DNA from: Candidatus Angelobacter sp.
GTDB lineage: Bacteria > Acidobacteriota > Terriglobia > Terriglobales > Acidobacteriaceae
Reading direction: 5' to 3'
Length of the DNA stretch: 51,652 bases
NCBI GenBank assembly: GCA_025462835.1
Contig: JAOAPH010000078.1
Span: forward strand, 1 to 51,652
The number at the start of each line of letters is the position of its first letter. Position 1 is the first letter of the stretch. Positions 42,071 through 49,559 of the stretch are shown here, one piece after another. The notes below the pieces were generated by a model. It worked only from the letters and a program-made list of their open reading frames with translations. It had not been told where the DNA came from and ran no database searches. The translations under genes and the position numbers were made by a program.

Positions 42071-42607
42071 ATGCTTATGTCGACTGAATTCAACTTCCAA
42101 ATAGGCGATAAGGTCGTTTATCCCAACCACGGCGTCGGCATCATTGAACAGATCAGCAGTCGCCTGATCGGCAGCAGTGTCGAGCGATTCTACCTCCTAA
42201 AGATCAAGGCCAGCAGCCTTAAAGTCATGATTCCATTCAACAATGTCGGCAACGTCGGCCTCCGCCGCGTGGTCAAGAATGGTGAGGTTCAGAAGATTAT
42301 TGACTTCCTCAGTACTGGCGACATTGACAGCAACGCTGACTGGAAAGACCGCTTCAAAGAGAACTCTGACAAGATGCGCACCGGCACTCTTTTAGAGACG
42401 GCCGTCGTCCTCAAGAGCCTGCTCTGGCTGAACCAGACCAAGCCACTCTCATTCCGTGAGAAGAAGATGCTAGACCGCGCCCGCTACCTGCTCGTCAGCG
42501 AACTCGCCATGGCCCGCAACATCGACGAAGATTCCATGGAAGAACTGCTCTCGAAAGCCCTCTCCAAATCCAAACTGAAATTCCCCGAGATCACCGCCGA
42601 AGCTTAA
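42071..42607 (+). CDS. carD: CarD/CdnL family RNA-polymerase-binding regulator
   Basis: A 178-residue CarD-type protein. The N-terminal Tudor-like domain that binds the polymerase beta subunit has FQIGDKVVYPNHGVGIIEQI and LKIKASSLKVMIP. The helical C-terminal domain binds the upstream edge of the promoter bubble, with the conserved LLWLNQTKPLSFREKKMLDRAR stretch. It stabilises open complexes, mainly at rRNA and housekeeping promoters. GGAAGG lies six bases before the ATG at 42071; an alternative ATG is at 42077. Confidence 0.93.
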   Translation: MLMSTEFNFQIGDKVVYPNHGVGIIEQISSRLIGSSVERFYLLKIKASSLKVMIPFNNVGNVGLRRVVKNGEVQKIIDFLSTGDIDSNADWKDRFKENSDKMRTGTLLETAVVLKSLLWLNQTKPLSFREKKMLDRARYLLVSELAMARNIDEDSMEELLSKALSKSKLKFPEITAEA

Positions 42608-42788
42608 GGTTTCGGGGTTTTCATCCGAGCGCAGCGAGGGAACCCTTTCACTCTGCGATCAGCTTGCACCGCTTCTCTCCCAACCATTTCAATTTGTGAT
42701 CCTGAGCGCCTTGCTTCTGGCGCGTGAGGATCTTGCGCTTAGCGGCAGCACCGCTTCCGGCATCCACCCCCTCCCCCCTCCATCCCAC

Positions 42789-42886
42789 TCGATATATTGG
42801 AATCAGTCACTTACAACCGACTTCTCGCGTCGATATATTGGAATCAATAACTTAAAGATTTCGATATATTGAAATCAGTGACTTAC
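42789..42886 (+). repeat. Three copies of an AT-rich 24-base motif
   Basis: Copies of TCGATATATTGGAATCA followed by a variable base pair and ACTTA begin at 42789, 42830 and 42861 (spacing 41 and 31). Each has the core GATATATTG(G/A)AATCA. Possible operators, or remnants of a larger repeat. Confidence 0.8.
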
Positions 42887-43079
42887 GAACGGCGCACCCT
42901 GTGCATTTGTGATTCGGGCCTCTGGAGACTGAACCAATCGAACTTCACTACAAGGCTATCGGTGTTTTTCCTAGTTGTCAATCTTGCATTATTTAACATT
43001 ACTTTAAGATATAAGGATATTTGAACTGACAGCGCTTGACGCCTTGATACGGTTCTCAATCGTACAGTTTCGCAGGGAC

Positions 43080-43123
43080 GACTCTCGCCCACCCTTGCTG
43101 CGCAAGAATGGGGCACCCCGCGA
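43080..43123 (+). repeat. Left 44-base inverted repeat around the Imm26-like gene
   Basis: Matches the reverse complement of 44085-44128 at about 42 of 44 positions. The core CCTTGCTGCGCAAG folds on itself, and the end reads ATGGGGCACCCCGCG. It is a copy of a dispersed repeat type. Confidence 0.85.
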
Positions 43124-43180
43124 AAGGATTTCGTTCAACCTCAGCTATACTGCACCGCGTGAGATTGCGTGGGGCACCCG
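43122..43180 (+). repeat. 59-base direct repeat, first copy
   Basis: Runs GAAAGGATTTCGTTCA to GGGGCACCCG. The second copy at 44297-44355 differs at only five positions. Contains TATACT, a possible -10 box, and ends 11 bases before the Imm26-like start, so it may carry the promoter of both downstream genes. Confidence 0.85.
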
Positions 43181-43190
43181 GCCGCTCGGA

Positions 43191-43985
43191 ATGAAAAAGG
43201 GAACACCTAAACTCGGTGACGTATATGAAGTTCCAACTCCTGTTGGACTAGCATACATACAATTTACGCACCTCAAGCCAATCGACGAGTTTCCACTTAT
43301 ACGAGTCTTGCCTCGCATATACCAGTCGCGGCCGCGAGACATCGGAGAGATTGTGAGTCAGCAGGAGCTTTATTTCGCGTTCTACGTTCTTCCATATGCC
43401 CTAAAATCTGGGCAAATCACTTTCGTCAGCAACGAGCCTATACCGCATTGGGCCAAAGAATTTCCATTGATGCGCAGATCTGCCAGTTTCAACGGCAGAC
43501 CTGGATGGCTGATTGGGCCGGCATCAACCCCAGGAACGCCTGATGGCTTACGGACAATGATGCGTGTGACGGAACTTAGCCCAGACCAAAAAAAACTTTC
43601 GTTCTTCAATGAGATAGTTCCGCACGCGGCTCTTGTTCATAATATCGTGCGTGGCTGGACTCCCGAGCGCGACGAGGAACTTACTGCGCACGCTATCGCC
43701 GAAGCAGAATCCAAGAAGGCAAAGGAACCATTGCAATCGAAAGGGGAATATATTGATCACTATCTTTATTTCCCAAAAAAGGCGGAAGCACAGGAAGCCG
43801 CAAAGCGCATGCGTGCCAAAGGTCGGTTTGCTGAAATCAGGAAGGGCGCGGACCAGAAAAACTGGCTGACGCTCGCCAAACAACCAGTTCCGATCGAAGA
43901 CGACATTGGTGACATCCGGGCGGAGTTGGAATCACTTGCCCAAGAGTTTCATGGCAAATATGACGGCTGGGGCGCAGCCATATAA
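43191..43985 (+). CDS. Imm26-like / RraB-like fusion protein
   Basis: A 264-residue protein of two parts. Residues 1-150 resemble the immunity protein 26 family (GDVYEVPTPVGLAYIQFTH near the start, then PLIRVLPRIYQ). Residues 185-264 resemble the RraB fold (YLYFPKKAEAQEAAKRM, then DIRAELESLAQEFHGKYDGW near the end), which in enterobacteria inhibits RNase E. No cognate toxin gene is visible. The ATG at 43191 starts the recognisable domain; the frame is open upstream through repeats. The gene is framed by 44-base inverted repeats, pointing to a mobile or shuffled unit. Confidence 0.75.
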   Translation: MKKGTPKLGDVYEVPTPVGLAYIQFTHLKPIDEFPLIRVLPRIYQSRPRDIGEIVSQQELYFAFYVLPYALKSGQITFVSNEPIPHWAKEFPLMRRSASFNGRPGWLIGPASTPGTPDGLRTMMRVTELSPDQKKLSFFNEIVPHAALVHNIVRGWTPERDEELTAHAIAEAESKKAKEPLQSKGEYIDHYLYFPKKAEAQEAAKRMRAKGRFAEIRKGADQKNWLTLAKQPVPIEDDIGDIRAELESLAQEFHGKYDGWGAAI

Positions 43986-44084
43986 CTGGGCAGCCGTGAA
44001 AGACGTCAGCCCGCACCGCGACTTGGGCGGGTGGCTCACCTTATTAGGCGCGGTGCCGGTAATTTGAATCGGTAAAGAGTGCTG

Positions 44085-44128
44085 TCGCGGGGTGCCCCAT
44101 CCTTGCGCAGCAAGGGTGGCCGAGAGTT
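44085..44128 (-). repeat. Right 44-base inverted repeat around the Imm26-like gene
   Basis: Partner of 43080-43123 in opposite orientation; the pair encloses 961 bases containing the whole gene. Confidence 0.85.
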
Positions 44129-44296
44129 CCAGAATCCAATCTCAGTAGAATTCAACCGTGACAATCCCTTTTTCTCCCACCGCGTAATGGCGATAGCTAC
44201 TCCAGATCCAGCTGTCCGTAAAAGCGCTTCAGTCCTTTGGGCACCTGCGCTGTGTATAAGCGACAACACAAAAGCAAAACAAAATCCCCACCCCGA

Positions 44297-44355
44297 GAAA
44301 GGATTTCGTTCAGATTCAGCTATACTGCACCGCGTGAGATTGGGTGTGGCACCCG
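44297..44355 (+). repeat. 59-base direct repeat, second copy
   Basis: 54 of 59 positions identical to 43122-43180. It lies 41 bases upstream of the secreted-protein gene. Confidence 0.85.
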
Positions 44356-44396
44356 CAATCAGTCGCAAATAGTTAACTGAGGACATAGGAGAAACA

Positions 44397-44843
44397 ATGA
44401 AACTGATCACGCTTCTTGTTCTTTCACTTTCTGGGATATTCGCGCTTGCTCAGAAACCGGATGTTTATTCCTTGGATCCATTAAAAGACACGATTCAGGA
44501 GCGTTCTTTGGGTGATTTCTCCGGCCATGCAGAGAAATATCTGCGCCGTTCTGGCGACAAGGTTTCAATTGGCCTGACAAAGATTTACGACGAAAAGCAA
44601 TTAGCTGACCCAAAGATAGTCAAACTGGTTCTTGGCCTCGTCAAGGAATCGTTTGAGCAACCAGAGCTGATTTCCGCCGAGGACGATAAGAAACCCAGCG
44701 TTACGTTCTTGCTTCTGGACAGTATCGAAGGCCGATCAAAAGATAAGAACACGCAAAATGACGTGGAAGGGGTGAAAAGGGTTATCACAGAGAAGTTAAT
44801 CGAATACCAGCACCGGACAAGCACACCAGTTATTCATAAGTAG
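44397..44843 (+). CDS. Small secreted protein of unknown function
   Basis: A 148-residue protein with a clean Sec signal peptide (MKLITLLVLSLSGIFALAQ, cleavage after residue 18 or 19). The mature part is charged and helical, with SIGLTKIYDEKQLADPKIVKL in the middle and a SVTFLLLDSI strand. GGAG lies seven bases before the ATG. No family recognised. Its upstream region duplicates the one before the Imm26-like gene, so the two may be co-regulated accessory genes of one island. Confidence 0.7.
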   Translation: MKLITLLVLSLSGIFALAQKPDVYSLDPLKDTIQERSLGDFSGHAEKYLRRSGDKVSIGLTKIYDEKQLADPKIVKLVLGLVKESFEQPELISAEDDKKPSVTFLLLDSIEGRSKDKNTQNDVEGVKRVITEKLIEYQHRTSTPVIHK

Positions 44844-44905
44844 GTAGTTGAGTGCGTCTGTACTCAGCGGCGGGTGCCTTGACCGGTCGCGCATCCCTTC
44901 AATCA

Positions 44906-46102
44906 CTACCCACTGCCCCTCCTCCCTTCCCCCATCAGCTCACCCAGCCCGCGCAGCGAATCCACATGGTCGCAAATGATCTTTATTGCCGCAGTGATCG
45001 GTACCGCCAGCACCAGACCGACCGCTCCCCAGAGAAATCCCCAGAGCAGCAATGAGACTGTCACGATCAGCGGGTTCAACTGCATCCGCGGTCCCAACAA
45101 CTTCGGATACAGAACGTTGAACGAGAATAAGTGGATGGCAAACACCGCCACGACAATACCCAACATGTCAGACAGCGCAATCGTTCCCGCCCCCGCAGCC
45201 AGCGGCGGCACCAGCGCCAGGAGCACTCCCAGGTACGGGATCAGGCTGAGGAAGCCGCTGATGAATCCCACAAAGTAAAAATACGGAACGCCCATCCACC
45301 AGAACGCTCCTACACTCATTGCGCCCATGATGATGCAGATCACTATATTGCCCACGATGAACGCGCGCAGCATCTGCGCGATGCGTCCCGTTGCCACATA
45401 GGCCGTCGTTCGCGCTTCGTCATGGAACAGTTTCACCGCCGAAGCCCGCAGGTGGTCTCGCCAGGTGATCATGAAATACGCCAGTACTGGAACGAACGAT
45501 AACGCCAGCAGTGTCTCGCTGATCGATCCCGCAGTGGACGTTATTCCCGCGAAGCCACCTCCTACTTCCTTCACCGGAATGGCCGACTTGGTTTCCGCAG
45601 GCGACATCGCTTGTCCCGTCTTTTGCAGTTGCTGCGCCTCGTTGCGGAACTTCAGTACCGTCCCTTTGATCTTTTCCGTATACTGCGGCAACTCGTGAAC
45701 GAAGTCCGTCGCGCGGACGTAAGAGAAGTAGCTCACTGCATAAATGGCCGCGCCCAACAGGCCCAGCGCGACCAGCGCTCCGATCGCGCGTGGAACCCGG
45801 ATACGCTCCAGCAATTCGACGATCGGCTCCAGCGAAAATGCCAGTAACAACGAAAACATCAACGTCGCCAGCACCATCTTTCCGAAGTAGCAGAGTGCCA
45901 ACGCCGCCGTTAGTGCGACGATTTTTTGTGCAAGATTGCTCTGGATCTCCAGCGGCAGCACCACAGCTTCGCCGTTGGTTTCCACGGCGATCGCTTCTTC
46001 TCGCGGCAGCGCACGCCCGGTTGTGCCATCGGCCGGCACTCGCTCCGGTACCGCTCTTCCCGACTCAGTTTTCGGTGTTCCCATCTGTCGAATGTCAGCC
46101 AT
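44906..46102 (-). CDS. AI-2E family transporter (PerM/DUF20 type)
   Basis: A membrane protein of up to 398 residues with about eight hydrophobic segments. Residues 1-55 are a polar N-terminal tail. The family pattern shows in FSLLLAFSLEPIVELLERIRVPRAIGAL near residue 85, the GFISGFLSLIPYLGVLLALVPPLAAG stretch, and the C-terminal GPRMQLNPLIVTVSLLLWGFLWG. Members export or take up small molecules such as AI-2 or act as sodium/proton antiporters; the substrate here is unknown. An ATG at 46084 would give a six-residue shorter form and leave more room for the divergent ruvX promoter. Confidence 0.85.
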   Translation of the reverse strand: MADIRQMGTPKTESGRAVPERVPADGTTGRALPREEAIAVETNGEAVVLPLEIQSNLAQKIVALTAALALCYFGKMVLATLMFSLLLAFSLEPIVELLERIRVPRAIGALVALGLLGAAIYAVSYFSYVRATDFVHELPQYTEKIKGTVLKFRNEAQQLQKTGQAMSPAETKSAIPVKEVGGGFAGITSTAGSISETLLALSFVPVLAYFMITWRDHLRASAVKLFHDEARTTAYVATGRIAQMLRAFIVGNIVICIIMGAMSVGAFWWMGVPYFYFVGFISGFLSLIPYLGVLLALVPPLAAGAGTIALSDMLGIVVAVFAIHLFSFNVLYPKLLGPRMQLNPLIVTVSLLLWGFLWGAVGLVLAVPITAAIKIICDHVDSLRGLGELMGEGRRGSG

Positions 46103-46114
46103 GCACTTCTTGAG

Positions 46115-46606
46115 ATGCCGGCCAACTATAATTCCGGTGTGTCACCCTCAGACAATTCTGCTGCTGAAAAGAAACTCAGGCGCGTGCTGGCGCTGGATGT
46201 CGGCTCCCGCAGGATCGGACTCGCCGTTACTGACGCGCTCGGCATCACCGCCCAGGGGCTAGACACTCTGCACCGCAAGAACAAGCGCAGTGATTTCGCC
46301 CAGCTCCAGAGGATCGTGAGTATGTACGATGTCGGCGAGATCGTCATGGGTAATCCCCTGAACATGAGCGGCGAAGCAGGTACTCAGGCGGGAAAAATCT
46401 CTGAGTTTGCGGAAGAACTCCGCGCCCGCCTCGGCGTTCCCGTGCATTTATGGGATGAGCGCCTCACCAGCGCCGAAGCCCACCGCCTGCTCGACGAATC
46501 GGGGCAGTCAAAAGACCGCATGCAGCGCAAAGGAAAAGTGGACCGCATCGCCGCTGTCCTGATCTTGCAATCGTTTATGCAGTCTCGCTCAAGTAGTGGT
46601 TCATGA
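46115..46606 (+). CDS. ruvX: Holliday junction resolvase / pre-16S rRNA nuclease YqgF
   Basis: A 163-residue RNase H-fold protein. The conserved DVGSRRIGLAVTD motif near residues 30-42 has the first catalytic Asp, GEIVMGNPLNMSG is central, and WDERLTSAEA near 113-122 carries further acidic residues. YqgF trims the 5' end of pre-16S rRNA and may resolve recombination intermediates. The ATG at 46115 lies only 12 bases from the divergent transporter start, so the GTG at 46139 is a credible alternative that would free promoter space. mltG follows in the same direction, a common pairing. The stop codon is directly followed by parS. Confidence 0.9.
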   Translation: MPANYNSGVSPSDNSAAEKKLRRVLALDVGSRRIGLAVTDALGITAQGLDTLHRKNKRSDFAQLQRIVSMYDVGEIVMGNPLNMSGEAGTQAGKISEFAEELRARLGVPVHLWDERLTSAEAHRLLDESGQSKDRMQRKGKVDRIAAVLILQSFMQSRSSSGS

Positions 46607-46608
46607 AA

Positions 46609-46624
46609 TGTTCCACGTGGAACA
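46609..46624. promoter_or_regulatory. parS: parS chromosome-segregation site
   Basis: TGTTCCACGTGGAACA, a perfect 16-base palindrome (extended to 20 bases with flanking AA and TT, 46607-46626). It fits the ParB-binding consensus TGTTnCACGTGnAACA at every fixed position. It lies between ruvX and mltG. parS sites cluster near the replication origin, so this window is probably in the origin-proximal part of the chromosome. Confidence 0.88.
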
Positions 46625-46678
46625 TTGTGAATCATGAAAATGGTTCTCTGGATTACAACTCGCATCTAAACTAAAAAC

Positions 46679-47668
46679 GTGAGAACTTTTTTCAAACTTT
46701 TTCTTGTCGCGATCGTTGCCTTCGGATTCTGGATGAGCTTTGTTCTGCTTGCGCCGACGGCGCCGGGCAGCCAGCAATTCATGTTGCTGAAGCCGGGAAC
46801 GTCGACCCGGCAGATCGCGGGCGACCTCCAGCGCGTCGGCGCCATCCGCAGCGCGAATGCTTTCTTGCTTTACCACTATTTGCGCGGGCGACGCACATTG
46901 AAGGCGGGCGAATATTCCTTCGAGCACCCCGCAAATGCTTTCGAGATTTATAACCGGCTCGCGCGCGGCGATGTTTACTCGCACACGGTCGTGGTCCCCG
47001 AAGGTTTCAACATCTTCGACATCGCGAAAACATTGGAAGAAGCGGGCGTATGCAAGCGCGAAGACTTTCTGAAGATCGCGCGCACTGACACCTCGCTCAT
47101 TGCTGACATCGCTCCCGAACCGAAGTCGCTCGAAGGTTATTTGTTCCCGGACACCTATCACTTCAGCCGCACACAGACGCCGCACGACGTCGCAGCAATG
47201 ATGGTGAAACGATTTAAACAGGAGGCTGCTGCAATTGGGTTGAATGCGAACGTACACCGCACGGTGACGCTTGCCTCGATCGTAGAAAAAGAAACGGGTG
47301 TTCGCTCGGAGCGTCCGCTGGTGGCTGGAGTCTTTGAGAACCGGCTTGCGCATCACATCGGACTCGCCACCGATCCATCTGTGATTTACGCGTCATTGCT
47401 GGTCGGAAAATTTGACGGAACCATCCATCAGTCTGACCTCGCGCTCGACTCGCCGTACAACACCTACAAGTTCGCGGGGCTGCCACCGGGGCCGATCGCC
47501 AATCCTGGGCGCGAATCATTGAAAGCGGCGATGCAGCCAACGCAAACTGACTATCTGTATTTTGTCGCCAATAATCTCGGGGGACACAATTTCGCGCGTA
47601 CCATTGACGAGCACAACCATAACGTTGCCCTTTATCGGCAGGGGTTGGCGAGTGCCGGCAAGAAATAG
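46679..47668 (+). CDS. mltG: Endolytic murein transglycosylase
   Basis: A 329-residue inner-membrane protein with one N-terminal transmembrane helix (FFKLFLVAIVAFGFW) and a periplasmic YceG-like domain. A LysM-like part has FMLLKPGTSTRQIAGDLQ. The catalytic glutamate is in TLASIVEKETGV near residue 203, and the GLPPGPIANPGRESLKAA motif near 270 is typical. MltG cuts nascent glycan strands and sets their length. The start is a GTG at 46679. It follows ruvX after the parS site. Confidence 0.93.
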   Translation: MRTFFKLFLVAIVAFGFWMSFVLLAPTAPGSQQFMLLKPGTSTRQIAGDLQRVGAIRSANAFLLYHYLRGRRTLKAGEYSFEHPANAFEIYNRLARGDVYSHTVVVPEGFNIFDIAKTLEEAGVCKREDFLKIARTDTSLIADIAPEPKSLEGYLFPDTYHFSRTQTPHDVAAMMVKRFKQEAAAIGLNANVHRTVTLASIVEKETGVRSERPLVAGVFENRLAHHIGLATDPSVIYASLLVGKFDGTIHQSDLALDSPYNTYKFAGLPPGPIANPGRESLKAAMQPTQTDYLYFVANNLGGHNFARTIDEHNHNVALYRQGLASAGKK

Positions 47669-47776
47669 AGTCCCGGTCACCGAAGAGTAACTGAAAATCT
47701 CCCGCGCAAAGTCCTGAAAAAACTTTTGACTCATTTATACTGATGGATTGCATCTATATTCCTCAGGAAACCAGAA

Positions 47777-48724
47777 TTGCTCTCGCGCCTTCGCACTTTT
47801 ATTTTTTTGGGAATCGCTCTCATCCCTCTCAGCGGCTGCCTGTTGCGCACCCACAAAGTGGAGCGCACCATCACCACCACTGCGCCTCTGAAGGAGGCGA
47901 CTCTTGCTGATCTCGTAAACCGCATCAACTCCGACGCAGAAAAAATTAGAACACTGAACGCGACGGTGGACATTGCCACCTCCGTGGGCGGAGCGAGAAA
48001 AGGGAAGGTCACCGAGTACCAGGAGATCCGGGGATACATCCTGATTCGCAAGCCGGAAATGCTGCGCATGATCGGGCTCTTCCCCGTAGTGCGCAACCGC
48101 GCGTTTGACATGGTCAGCGACGGCCAGCAATTCCGCCTGAGTATTCCGCCGAAGAACAAATTCATCGTGGGAACAAAGGACGTGAAGAACCCGCCAGAAA
48201 AACCTTCATTGGAAAATCTGCGTCCGCAAGCGATTTTGCATTCGCTTCTGATCCCACCGATTGATCCAAAAACAGACATTGCGGTGCTGGAAAATAGCAC
48301 CGAGGTTGTGCAGGACACAAAGTCGAACAAGCAGGTGACGGAGCCGAACTACATCGTCATCGTGATCCATCACGCCAGCGATGGGACGTGGCTCGAACGA
48401 AAGATCTACTTCAGCCGGATCGACCTGCAGCCGCACAAACAGATCCTCTACGACAAAGCCGGAAACGTTGCCACCGTCGCCACCTATGACAATTACAGCG
48501 AATACGATGGAGTGATGTTTCCAAACATCATCGAGATCCAGCGTCCGCAAGAGGAGTACACGATCCAGATCGCCATTGTGAAACTTGCGCTGAACAAACC
48601 TCTGCGTGACGACCAGTTCGATCTGCAGCAGCCTGCCGGATCACAGCTTCAAGTGCTGGAAGGCGCAACTTACGATGTACCCGCAAAGCCCAACTACAAC
48701 CCGCCCCGGCAGAATTTCCACTGA
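47777..48724 (+). CDS. LolA/LolB-like (DUF4292-type) lipoprotein
   Basis: A 315-residue lipoprotein: the signal ends in the lipobox LSGC at residues 18-21. The mature part has the helical ADLVNRINSDAEKIRTLNATVDI segment and then long beta strands (YILIRKPEMLRMIGLFPVVRN, DMVSDGQQFRLSIPPKNK), fitting the half-barrel fold of LolA/LolB and DUF4292 proteins that bind lipids or lipoproteins. Likely periplasmic or outer-membrane anchored. It starts at a TTG with AGGAAA seven bases upstream. It follows mltG in the same direction. Confidence 0.75.
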   Translation: MLSRLRTFIFLGIALIPLSGCLLRTHKVERTITTTAPLKEATLADLVNRINSDAEKIRTLNATVDIATSVGGARKGKVTEYQEIRGYILIRKPEMLRMIGLFPVVRNRAFDMVSDGQQFRLSIPPKNKFIVGTKDVKNPPEKPSLENLRPQAILHSLLIPPIDPKTDIAVLENSTEVVQDTKSNKQVTEPNYIVIVIHHASDGTWLERKIYFSRIDLQPHKQILYDKAGNVATVATYDNYSEYDGVMFPNIIEIQRPQEEYTIQIAIVKLALNKPLRDDQFDLQQPAGSQLQVLEGATYDVPAKPNYNPPRQNFH

Positions 48725-48783
48725 CAAGAGTTGCGCATTTACTTTGTGAAGCAAAGTAGGCCGACATCGTTCTAACTGCACGC

Positions 48784-49212
48784 TCATGCGGCGGCCCGAA
48801 GGTCGTCGGCGGCGGCACGGCAGATTGCCGCGTCGACCACCGCGTACTCGGCTTGATCAAGGACATAGACCGCAAAGGCGATCGCATCTGCCGCATCCTG
48901 CTCGGCGTCTTGCGCTCGGCGTTCGGCTTTGCTCTTGTCCCGCTCGGCCTTGCGTTGCTCAATATTCGAGCGCGCTTTATCCAGTTGGTTATCGATCCGG
49001 TTTTTGACATCGGCCCATCCCGAGCGGATGTTCGATCCGGCCTGCGCAGCGGAGTTCTCGATTTTCTTCCCCGTGCTTTCGATGTTTGACTTCAGTTCAT
49101 CGCGCCTTTTTTCGAGTTTCGCTTGGTCCTGCTGGCGCGAAGCCGACGCGGTGTTCTCGATGTTCTTAGCGCGTTGTGATAGATCATTAAGCTGTTCAGA
49201 TAGGGGTGCCAT
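48784..49212 (-). CDS. Coiled-coil protein of unknown function
   Basis: A 142-residue all-helical, highly charged protein. Residues 1-105 form long heptad-like helices (QLNDLSQRAKNIE, KLEKRRDELKSNIE, KARSNIEQRKAERDK). The C-terminal 35 residues are alanine-rich with AFAVYVLDQAEYAVVDA, conserved in a family I remember mainly from Actinobacteria and soil bacteria but whose function is unknown. It might be structural or stress-related, like LEA or apolipoprotein-type helices. Faces the lipoprotein gene convergently with a 59-base gap. Confidence 0.75.
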   Translation of the reverse strand: MAPLSEQLNDLSQRAKNIENTASASRQQDQAKLEKRRDELKSNIESTGKKIENSAAQAGSNIRSGWADVKNRIDNQLDKARSNIEQRKAERDKSKAERRAQDAEQDAADAIAFAVYVLDQAEYAVVDAAICRAAADDLRAAA

Positions 49213-49559
49213 AAGAATTCCTTCCGATGTGTGGATGCCGCGAGTCGCACCCTCAAACGCCAGGTATGGTCTTGTGGCTACGAATGGAAGATGCGAAGAG
49301 GCGGATATAATTGAGGATGCGTAAAACCGGAAGTTGAGATGGCTATAAAGCCTGTGCTGGGAATTCTAGTAATGCCGCTCTCGCCCACTACTCATCCTTG
49401 CTGATGGCGCTCCTATGGAGCGAAGTCCGAACGTGAAAGATCGCTCTTGTTGCGGAGGCTTCGGAGATGTACCCACCCTCTCACTCAAAAAACCGAGCGA
49501 CAAGAGTGGGGCAGCCCCATAGTTAGTGGTCGGGCCGCGCCTGTTAAAATAAAATCCGC
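49213..49559. other. Gene-free stretch before the ABC permease
   Basis: No gene in 347 bases. A small CGCTCC/GGAGCG hairpin lies near 49408-49422, and a fragment of the TGGGGCA-type dispersed repeat near 49507-49520. No clear promoter assigned for the permease. Confidence 0.5.

Larger units (their letters stand above)
42608..43190. repeat. Intergenic region with three AT-rich motif copies and island boundary
   Basis: No gene upstream of 43191. It contains a GATCCTGAGCGCCTTGC element (42691-42737), three copies of TCGATATATTGGAATCA (listed separately), then the left 44-base inverted repeat (43080-43123) directly followed by the 59-base direct repeat (43122-43180) that also precedes the next gene. 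Confidence 0.75.
43986..44396. repeat. Intergenic region with the right inverted repeat and second direct repeat
   Basis: No gene in 411 bases. It holds the right 44-base inverted repeat (44085-44128) and, nearer the next gene, the second 59-base direct repeat (44297-44355), which ends 41 bases before the secreted-protein start at 44397. Confidence 0.75.

Noticed and set aside
42789..42886. CRISPR array
   Set aside because: Only three copies, spacers of unequal and very short length, and no cas genes.
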